Of a DNA stretch of 64,000 bases, positions 56,932 through 64,000 are shown piece after piece. The stretch is from DASPFV01 sp035620975 (GTDB lineage Bacteria; Acidobacteriota; Vicinamibacteria; Vicinamibacterales; 2-12-FULL-66-21). Position 1 is the stretch's first letter; the number at the start of each line of letters is the position of its first letter. The stretch covers positions 8,447 to 72,446 of the forward strand of contig DASPFV010000279.1 in the NCBI GenBank assembly GCA_035620975.1, written 5' to 3'. A program made the position numbers and the translations under genes. The notes under the pieces are model-generated. The model was not told the DNA's origin. It searched no databases and worked only from the letters and a program-made list of their open reading frames with translations.

Positions 56932-57711
56932 ATGCCCAGACGCCTGCCCATGACCGTCATCGCGCTCGTCGTCGCCCTGGCGACGGCCGGAGCGGCGGCG
57001 TACGCGCAGGACTGGTTCGGCCGGCGGCGCCAGCCTTCGTCGGAGCTTTACGGGAACGTGGAGTACGACGGCCGCCTCACGTTCGTGCGGATCCGCTTCG
57101 CCGTGGGGTACCTCGGCGCGATGACGCGGCGCGGCAGCCGGGGCGAGCTCCCGTGGGCCCACGACTACCCGACGGCGGACATCCACATGATGAAGATCAT
57201 GAGGGAGATCTCGGGCGCGAACGCCAGGGTGGACGGATCGAACGTATTCACGACCGACGAGCCGGACCTGTTCAACTTTCCCATCGCCTACGTGTCGGAG
57301 CCGGGGTTCTGGCAGCCGAACGATGCCGAGGTCGCCGGCTTCCGGCAATACCTGCTCAAGGGAGGCTTCGCGATCTTCGACGATTTCCGGGGAGAGGACT
57401 GGGACAACCTCGAGCAGCAGATGCGCCGCGTCCTGCCCGAGCTGCGATTCGTGGCGCTGGACGAGAAGCACCCCATCTTCAACTCTTTCTTCGAGATCCG
57501 GAAGTTCGACTTCGGCTACTACGGCCAGGAGGTCTACTACGGCCTGTTCGAGGAGAACGACCCGCAGAAGCGCCTGCTGGCCGTTGCCGGCCTGAACCAG
57601 GACCTCGGCGAGTTCTGGGAGTTCTCGGATACGGGGCTCGTCCCGATCGATCTCTCGAACGAGGCATACAAGTTCGGCGTGAACTACTTCATCTATGCGA
57701 TGACGCACTGA
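56932..57711 (+). CDS. DUF4159 domain-containing exported protein
   Basis: A 259-residue protein with signal peptide (MTVIALVVALATAGAAAYAQ). The DUF4159 domain (PF13709) fills the mature part: YDGRLTFVRIRFAVGYLG, DYPTADIHMMKIMREISGANA, FPIAYVSEPGFWQPNDAEVAGFRQYLLKGGFAIFDDFRGEDWDNLEQQMRRVLPE and HPIFNSFFEI. The domain is a class I amidotransferase-like fold without catalytic residues. It is a constant neighbour of MoxR/DUF58/BatA genes; the role is unknown. Confidence 0.92.
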   Translation: MPRRLPMTVIALVVALATAGAAAYAQDWFGRRRQPSSELYGNVEYDGRLTFVRIRFAVGYLGAMTRRGSRGELPWAHDYPTADIHMMKIMREISGANARVDGSNVFTTDEPDLFNFPIAYVSEPGFWQPNDAEVAGFRQYLLKGGFAIFDDFRGEDWDNLEQQMRRVLPELRFVALDEKHPIFNSFFEIRKFDFGYYGQEVYYGLFEENDPQKRLLAVAGLNQDLGEFWEFSDTGLVPIDLSNEAYKFGVNYFIYAMTH

Positions 57712-57717
57712 GACGAT

Positions 57718-57754
57718 GGCTCAGGGCTCAGGGCTCAGGGCTCAGGGCTCAGGG
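57718..57754 (+). repeat. Heptamer array GGGCTCA x5
   Basis: Five perfect GGGCTCA units. They lie between the DUF4159 stop and the ribosome site of the MoxR gene. An open frame through the array would add 17 residues to MoxR, which is not supported. Confidence 0.92.
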
Positions 57755-57766
57755 CGAGGAGGCAAC

Positions 57767-58807
<1,041 letters not shown>

Positions 58808-58810
58808 AGG

Positions 58811-58847
58811 GCTCAGGACTCAAGGCTCAAGGCTCAAGGTTCAAGGT
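58811..58847 (+). repeat. Heptamer array CTCAGGA/CTCAAGG
   Basis: GCTCAGGACTCAAGGCTCAA and following units make five heptamers between the MoxR and DUF58 genes. The last AAGG may serve as ribosome site for the ATG at 58851. Confidence 0.88.
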
Positions 58848-58850
58848 GCA

Positions 58851-59762
58851 ATGACTTCGACATCCGCCATTCCGGGCGCGCGGTTCGTGGATCCGAAGGT
58901 CCTGGCGCGCATCGGCAACCTCGAGCTCGTGGCGCGCTCGGTCGTGGACGGCTTCATCAACGGGATCCACCGCTCGCCGTTCTTCGGCGCCTCGGTGGAT
59001 TTCGCGGAGCACCGCGGGTACGTGCCGGGCGACGACATCCGCCGGGTCGACTGGCGCCTGTACGCCAGGACGGACCGCTACTACATCAAGGAGTACGAGG
59101 CCGACTCCAACTCGAACTTCTCGGTGCTGCTCGACGTGTCGAAGTCGATGGGCTACGGCAGCCAGGGCATGTCGAAGCTGGACTACGCCCGGATGCTCGC
59201 GGGCTGCCTCACGTATCTCGTGCACAAGCAGCGCGATCGCGTCGGCTTCGTCGCCTTCGATCACGACATCGTCGAGCACGTGCCCGCCTCGGCGAAGCAC
59301 ATGGAGGTCGTCCTGCACGTGCTCGACCGGCTCGTGCCCGCGGGGCCCGGCAGCCTGCGGGCGCCGCTCCACAAGATGGCGGAGCACTTCGGCCGCCGCG
59401 GACTGCTGGTGCTCGTCTCCGATCTCTACGAGGAGCCGGACGCCGTGCTCGAGGCGATCGGACCGCTGCGCTTCCGAGGCAACGATCTCGCGGTGTTCCA
59501 CGTCCTCGACCAGGCGGAGCTCGACTTCACCTTCACGGATCCGTCGGCGTTCGAGGATCTCGAGAGCGGCGATCAGATTCCCATCGTGCCCGACGCGCTG
59601 GCCGAGCAGTACCGCGACCTCGTGCGCGCCCACGTGGCAGGGCTGGCGGAACGATTTTCCGCGAACCGCATCGACTACACCCTGGTCAACACGTCGACGC
59701 CGCTCGACCACGCGCTCTTCAGCTATCTCAGCACGCGCGAGCGGCTCGGCAGGGTCAGGTAG
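58851..59762 (+). CDS. DUF58 domain-containing protein
   Basis: A 303-residue cytosolic protein. The DUF58 signature is DIRRVDWRLYARTDRYYIKEYEADSNSNFSVLLDVSKSMGYG, where DVSKS is a VWA-type MIDAS, followed by DYARMLAGCLTYLVHKQRDRVGFVAFDHDI and GLLVLVSDLYEEPDAV. DUF58 proteins are MoxR partners in nearly all such operons. The stop is six bases before the BatA-type gene. Confidence 0.95.
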   Translation: MTSTSAIPGARFVDPKVLARIGNLELVARSVVDGFINGIHRSPFFGASVDFAEHRGYVPGDDIRRVDWRLYARTDRYYIKEYEADSNSNFSVLLDVSKSMGYGSQGMSKLDYARMLAGCLTYLVHKQRDRVGFVAFDHDIVEHVPASAKHMEVVLHVLDRLVPAGPGSLRAPLHKMAEHFGRRGLLVLVSDLYEEPDAVLEAIGPLRFRGNDLAVFHVLDQAELDFTFTDPSAFEDLESGDQIPIVPDALAEQYRDLVRAHVAGLAERFSANRIDYTLVNTSTPLDHALFSYLSTRERLGRVR

Positions 59763-59768
59763 CCGGCC

Positions 59769-61802
59769 ATGTCGCTTCTGACGCCGCTGTTCCTCGTCGC
59801 GCTGGGCGCGCTCGCGATTCCGATCTTCCTTCATCTGATCCAGAAGGAGCGCCGGAACGTCGTGCTGTTCCCGTCGTTGATGTTCCTCAAGCGCATTCCG
59901 TATCAGTCGGTGCAGCGGCGCCGCATCCGCCACTGGCTGCTGCTGATGCTCCGGCTCGGCGCGCTGGTGCTGATCGTGCTCGCCTTCGCGCGTCCGTTCC
60001 TGCGCCGGACGGATGCAGCCGCGGCTGGCGGCTCCGGCGCGCGCGAGGTCGTGGTGCTGCTCGACCGCTCTTACAGCATGGGATTCGGCGACCGCTGGAC
60101 GCGCGCGCTCGGCGCGGCCAGGCAGGCCCTCGAGGGCCTCGGCTCCTCTGACCGCGGCTCCGTCGTGCTCTTCGCCTCGAGCGCCGAGGTGGCCCTGCGC
60201 TCGACCGCCGACAGCGGCCGCCTCCAGGCCGCGCTGGCCGGCATCGAACCGTCCGCGGCGGCGACGCGCTATGGCCCCGCCCTCAAGCTCGCCGGCAGCA
60301 TCGTCGGCGAATCGGCGCTCCCGCGGCGCGAGGTGATCCTGATCTCGGATTTCCAGCGGGTGGGCTGGCAGGGCGCCGAGGGCGTGCGGCTGCCGGACGG
60401 CGTCGTGCTGACGCCGGTGTCCGTGGCCGACGGCCAGAGCGCGAACCTGGCCGTCACGCCGGTCGCGCTTCAGCGCGGCTTCTTCCAGGATCAGGAGCGC
60501 GTCACGATCACGAGCGGCGCCATCAACCACGGCGACGAGGCCGTGCAGCAGGCCGAGGTGTCGCTCGAGGTGGCGGGCCGCACGATTCAGACGAAGCGCC
60601 TCGACGTGGACGCGCGCGGGTCGACGTCGGTCACCTTCGATCCGCTCACCGTGTCGGAGCCCAACCTCCGCGCGACCGTTCGGCTCGGGAACGATGCCCT
60701 GGCCTGCGACAACGCGTTCCACCTCGTCCTCTCGCCGCAGGAGCCGGTTCGCCTGGTCATCGCCGAGCGGCCGGGTGCGCCGCGCGAGTCGAGCCTCTAC
60801 CTCTCGCGCGCGCTGGCGGTGGGCGAGTCCCCCCGCTTCGAGGCCACGCTGCGTCAGGCCGATGCGGTGTCGGCCGGCGACCTCGAGGCGTCCGCGGTCG
60901 TCGTGCTCAACGACGTGCCCGTGCCGCCGGGCCTCGCCGATCGCCTGCAGCGCTTCGTCGAGGCCGGCGGCGGGCTGCTCGTGGTCGCGGCGAATCGCAC
61001 CACCTGGCCGGCTTCCGTCGACATCCTGCCCGGCTTGCCCGACGCGCCGACGGATCGGACCACCGGCCGCCCCGCCCGGCTCGGCGCGCTCGAGTACGGC
61101 CATCCCGTCTTCGAGATCTTCCGCGCGCCGCGCAGCGGCGACTTCTCGGCCGCGCAGGTCTACGGCTATCGTGCGCTGAAGCCCGTGGCTGGCTCCCGGG
61201 TACTCGCGCGGTACGACGATGGCGCGCCGGCCCTGCTCGAGCGGCGGGTCGGCAACGGGCGTGTGCTGCTGTGGACCTCGAGCCTGGATCTGTTCTGGAA
61301 CGACCTCGCGCTGAAGCCTGTGTTCCTGCCCTTCGTGCACCGCATGGTCCGCCATCTTGGCGCCTATCGCGAGCCCCGGCCCTGGCGGACCGTCGGCGAC
61401 GTCGTGGAGCCCCACGCATCCGCCACGCCCTCGCCCACGCCCGTCCAGCGCGTCGTGCTGACGCCGGGCGGGCAGCGTCTCCCGCTCGACGAGGAAGGGG
61501 CGGACGTGCTGGAGCTGACCGAACAGGGGTTCTACGAGGTCCGTACGACGGGCCGCGAGAGCGAGCCGCCCGTGATCGTCGCGAGCAACGTGGATCTCGC
61601 TGAATCGGACCTGACCGGAATGGACCCGAAAGAGATCGTCGCGGCGGCCATGGGCCGGGCCGGCGCTGCCGCCGGGGCGGACATGGCCCCGCCCACCGAC
61701 GAGTCGCAGGAGAGCGCCCAGCGCATGTGGTGGTATCTGCTGTTCGCGGCGGCGCTGTTGCTCGGCGCGGAAACGCTAGTGGCCAATCGCTCGGCGGTTT
61801 AG
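59769..61802 (+). CDS. BatA-type membrane VWA protein
   Basis: A 677-residue protein. The N-terminal BatA domain (MSLLTPLFLVALGALAIPIFLHLIQKERRN, FPSLMFLKRIPYQSVQRRRIRHWLLLMLRLGALVLIVLAFARPFLRR) gives two helices. The periplasmic VWA domain has MIDAS residues in VVVLLDRSYSMGFGD and EVILISDFQRVGWQG. CARDB-like and amidotransferase-like domains follow (ERPGAPRESSLYLSRAL; GGGLLVVAANRTTWP) and one last helix (MWWYLLFAAALLLGAETLVA). Domain order parallels the first gene of the operon, so the two may be distant paralogues. Co-assembly with MoxR and DUF58 is inferred from conserved context. Confidence 0.92.
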   Translation: MSLLTPLFLVALGALAIPIFLHLIQKERRNVVLFPSLMFLKRIPYQSVQRRRIRHWLLLMLRLGALVLIVLAFARPFLRRTDAAAAGGSGAREVVVLLDRSYSMGFGDRWTRALGAARQALEGLGSSDRGSVVLFASSAEVALRSTADSGRLQAALAGIEPSAAATRYGPALKLAGSIVGESALPRREVILISDFQRVGWQGAEGVRLPDGVVLTPVSVADGQSANLAVTPVALQRGFFQDQERVTITSGAINHGDEAVQQAEVSLEVAGRTIQTKRLDVDARGSTSVTFDPLTVSEPNLRATVRLGNDALACDNAFHLVLSPQEPVRLVIAERPGAPRESSLYLSRALAVGESPRFEATLRQADAVSAGDLEASAVVVLNDVPVPPGLADRLQRFVEAGGGLLVVAANRTTWPASVDILPGLPDAPTDRTTGRPARLGALEYGHPVFEIFRAPRSGDFSAAQVYGYRALKPVAGSRVLARYDDGAPALLERRVGNGRVLLWTSSLDLFWNDLALKPVFLPFVHRMVRHLGAYREPRPWRTVGDVVEPHASATPSPTPVQRVVLTPGGQRLPLDEEGADVLELTEQGFYEVRTTGRESEPPVIVASNVDLAESDLTGMDPKEIVAAAMGRAGAAAGADMAPPTDESQESAQRMWWYLLFAAALLLGAETLVANRSAV

Positions 61803-61826
61803 TCTATAGGCAGGGGAGAAATCACC

Positions 61827-64000
61827 ATGCGTCTGACGCTGCGGCACCCGGAAACCCCTTCGGACCTGGTCGGGATGATCCGCCAGATCCGGCGGCGCTG
61901 GCGCTACAAGCTGATGCTGCGCGGCGCGGTCGGGGTGCTCGGCCTGGGCCTCGCTGCGGTGCTCCTGTCGGCCTGGGGCCTGGAGTCGTGGCGCTTCAGT
62001 CCGGGGTCCATCATCACGTTCCGACTCGTCCTCGCCGCCGCCTTTGCCGCCCTCGTCGGGTGGTTCATCGTCCGCCCGCTGCTCTGGCGCGTGAGCGACC
62101 AGCAGGTCGCGATGTATCTCGAGGAGCACGAGCCGTCGCTCCAGGCCGAGATCGTCAGCGCCATCGAGGCGAGCCGTCTGGCAGGGCAGGCGGCCTCGCC
62201 GCACTCGGCGGCCCTCGTGCGGCGCCTGGTGCAGTCGGCGGTCGAGAAATGCCAGGCGATCGACGGCGGGCGGCTGGTCGAGCGTGCGCCGCTGCAGCGG
62301 TACGCGGCGGGCGTAGGCGCCGTGGGGCTGGTCGCGGCGCTGGTCTTCACGTTCGGACCCGCGTACCTGCGGCACGCCGTCTCCGCCTTGGTGGTCCTGT
62401 CGCGGAGCGTCGAAGCCGCCGCGCCGTATCGCATCGCGGTCACACCCGGCAACGCGACCGTGCCGCGGGGCATCGACCAGACCATCACGGCTCTGCTCGA
62501 GGGCTTCGACGCCGATCAGGCGGCGCTGATGATCCGCAAGTCGCCCGAGACGCCGTTCGAGCGCCTTCCGCTGGTGCGCAGCGAGGACGCGCAGTCCCCG
62601 AACAGATACGAAGGGATGGTTTTCGATCTCGCCGGTCCGATCGACTATTTCGTCGAGGCGGCGGGCGTCAAGTCGGCCACCTACACGCTGAACGTGATCG
62701 ATCTGCCGTACGTGCAGCGTCTCGAGCTCGAGTATCACTTTCCGGCCTACACGGGGCTGGAGCCGCGCAAGGTGGCGGACGGCGGCGACATCGCCGTGCT
62801 GAAGGGGACCGAAGTGCGCGCGCGCATCATCCCGACGATGGCGTCGGCCGGCGGGCAGATCGTGTTGCACGACAAGGAGCAGGCGCCGCTGACGGCGGCG
62901 CCGGATGGATCGCTCTCGACGAAGTTCGTGGCCGACAAAGACGGGTTCTATCGCGTGGAGCTGGACGCACCGACCGGAGAGCGCGTCTCCGCGTCGCCGC
63001 AGTACACGATCGACGTGCTCTCCGATCAGGCTCCGACGGTGTCCATCTCGAAGCCCGGGCGCGACACGTCGGCCTCGCCGATCGAGGAGGTGTTCGTGGA
63101 GGCGCGCGCCGAGGATGATTACGGCGTCCGCGGCCTCGAGCTGGTGTATTCCGTGAACGGCGGCGCCGAGAAGTCGGTCCGGCTGTTCGACGGCAGGAGC
63201 CGCATGTCGGAAGTCACTGCCGGGCAGACGTTCTACCTCGAAGAGCTGGACGTGCAGCCCGGCGACTTCGTCTCGTACTACGCCCGCGCGTCGGACAACG
63301 ATGCCGTCCAGGGCGCCAAGCGGGCGTCGAGCGACCTCTACTTCCTGCAGATCAGGCCGCTCCGGCGTGAGTTCCGGCGCGCGCAGTCGCAGGCGGGCGG
63401 CGGCGGGGGCGGCGGCGGCGGACAGGTCGGCGCGCTGTCGCAGCAGCAGCGCCAGATCATCTCGGCGACGTTCAACGTCAACCGCGACCGCAGGACCATG
63501 AGCGCGGACAAGCTGCGCGAGAGCTCCACGGTCATCGCGCTGTCGCAGGCGCGGCTGCGCGAGCAGGTCGACGGCCTGGTCACGCGGATGAACAGCCGGC
63601 TGGTCGAGCAGGACCCGGCCTTCAGGAAGATCGCCGAGCTGCTGCCGCAGGCCGTGACCGAAATGCGCAACGCGGAAGGGAAGCTGCAGAAGGTGGATCC
63701 CCAGGGTGCCCTCGAGCCCGAGCAGAAGGCGCTGCAGTTCCTGCAGCGCGCCGAGGAGGAGTACGAAATCCAGGTCAGCATGGGGCAGCAGGGCGGCGGG
63801 GGCGGCGGCCAGAACACGATGGCCGAGGACCTCGCGGATCTCTTCGAGCTCGAACTGGACAAGATGGCCAACCAGTACGAGACCGCCCAGCGCGCCCAGC
63901 AGCAGCAGTCGGACCAGCAGATCGACGAGCTCCTCGAGAAGCTGAAGGAGCTGGCCCGGCGGCAGGAGCAGGAAGCCGAGCGGCAGCGGCGGCGCGCCGC
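61827..64000 (+). CDS. DUF4175-type membrane protein, 3' end outside the window
   Basis: At least 724 residues are encoded before the window ends. GGGGAG precedes the ATG by eight bases. Two N-terminal helix pairs (MLRGAVGVLGLGLAAVLLSAWGL, ITFRLVLAAAFAALVGWFIVRPLL, AAGVGAVGLVAALVFTFGPAYL) are followed by a periplasmic beta-rich part with cadherin-like sandwiches (YRIAVTPGNATVPRGIDQTITALLEGFD, QAPTVSISKPGRD, VEARAEDDYGVRGLELVYSVNGG). Glycine runs and glutamine-rich coiled coils come next (QQQRQIISATFNVNRDRRTMSADKLRESS, AQQQQSDQQIDELLEKLKELARRQEQEAERQRRRA). This matches the large DUF4175 proteins that close MoxR/BatA operons in Acidobacteriota and Bacteroidota. Confidence 0.87.
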   Translation, partial: MRLTLRHPETPSDLVGMIRQIRRRWRYKLMLRGAVGVLGLGLAAVLLSAWGLESWRFSPGSIITFRLVLAAAFAALVGWFIVRPLLWRVSDQQVAMYLEEHEPSLQAEIVSAIEASRLAGQAASPHSAALVRRLVQSAVEKCQAIDGGRLVERAPLQRYAAGVGAVGLVAALVFTFGPAYLRHAVSALVVLSRSVEAAAPYRIAVTPGNATVPRGIDQTITALLEGFDADQAALMIRKSPETPFERLPLVRSEDAQSPNRYEGMVFDLAGPIDYFVEAAGVKSATYTLNVIDLPYVQRLELEYHFPAYTGLEPRKVADGGDIAVLKGTEVRARIIPTMASAGGQIVLHDKEQAPLTAAPDGSLSTKFVADKDGFYRVELDAPTGERVSASPQYTIDVLSDQAPTVSISKPGRDTSASPIEEVFVEARAEDDYGVRGLELVYSVNGGAEKSVRLFDGRSRMSEVTAGQTFYLEELDVQPGDFVSYYARASDNDAVQGAKRASSDLYFLQIRPLRREFRRAQSQAGGGGGGGGGQVGALSQQQRQIISATFNVNRDRRTMSADKLRESSTVIALSQARLREQVDGLVTRMNSRLVEQDPAFRKIAELLPQAVTEMRNAEGKLQKVDPQGALEPEQKALQFLQRAEEEYEIQVSMGQQGGGGGGQNTMAEDLADLFELELDKMANQYETAQRAQQQQSDQQIDELLEKLKELARRQEQEAERQRRRA

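Overview
This is high-GC DNA with dense genes on both strands. It most likely comes from the chromosome of an Acidobacteriota bacterium, plausibly class Vicinamibacteria. The evidence is three PadR-family regulators each paired with a large ATPase-less permease (the acidobacterial PadR/ADOP families), a very large Oar-like TonB-dependent receptor with a carboxypeptidase-regulatory N-terminus, a VPS10/BNR-repeat exported protein, DUF3500, DUF4136, DUF4159 and DUF4175 proteins, and gaps filled with short-period repeats. The assignment is inference; no rRNA or tRNA gene was seen.

Layout. 1-3 kb: the end of a glucoamylase-like protein, then two tandem Tat-exported HisC-type aminotransferases behind a clear sigma70 promoter. 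3-5 kb: a decayed IS21-type fragment, a GxxExxY protein, a 17-bp tandem array and a small acidobacterial regulator-like domain protein. 5-10 kb: a TonB receptor and a KdgD-type dehydratase (uronic/aldaric acid use). 10-13 kb: a SpoIIE-type phosphatase and a sigma54 activator, convergent across a terminator hairpin, then a frameshifted receptor remnant. 13-17.5 kb: a four-gene minus-strand operon (nucleotidyltransferase, DUF4136 protein, exported protein, AspT-type exchanger). 17.9-27.6 kb: accessory genes (DoxX-like, an Os1348-like small protein, GH2 hydrolase, cold-shock protein, PagL-like deacylase, SnoaL-like and ChaN/TIKI-like proteins). 27.6-39.4 kb: three PadR-permease pairs, each with a recognisable promoter and its own palindromic operator, plus one minus-strand permease. 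39.5-43.5 kb: VOC proteins, a small membrane protein, a VWA protein and a Tat-exported amine oxidase.

43.7-48.9 kb is the most distinctive cluster: a membrane coiled-coil protein, an AAA+ ATPase, a PspA/IM30 protein and a periplasmic solute-binding/OmpA fusion, translationally coupled at two of three junctions. It looks like an envelope-stress module joining the cell wall to the inner face of the membrane. 49-53 kb: DUF3500 and BNR-repeat secreted proteins. 53.5-64 kb: a seven-gene operon of MoxR/BatA type (VWA membrane protein, pseudo-caspase, DUF4159, MoxR AAA+, DUF58, BatA-VWA, DUF4175), running off the end of the window.

ATG/TGA overlaps couple six gene pairs (at about 1.70, 36.67, 42.04, 45.36, 48.05 and 50.23 kb). 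The gaps carry three repeat classes: heptamer arrays (GGGCTCA/TTCAAGG type), CCACGGAAAAACACGG units and their relatives, and a 140-245-bp interspersed element present twice in opposite orientation.
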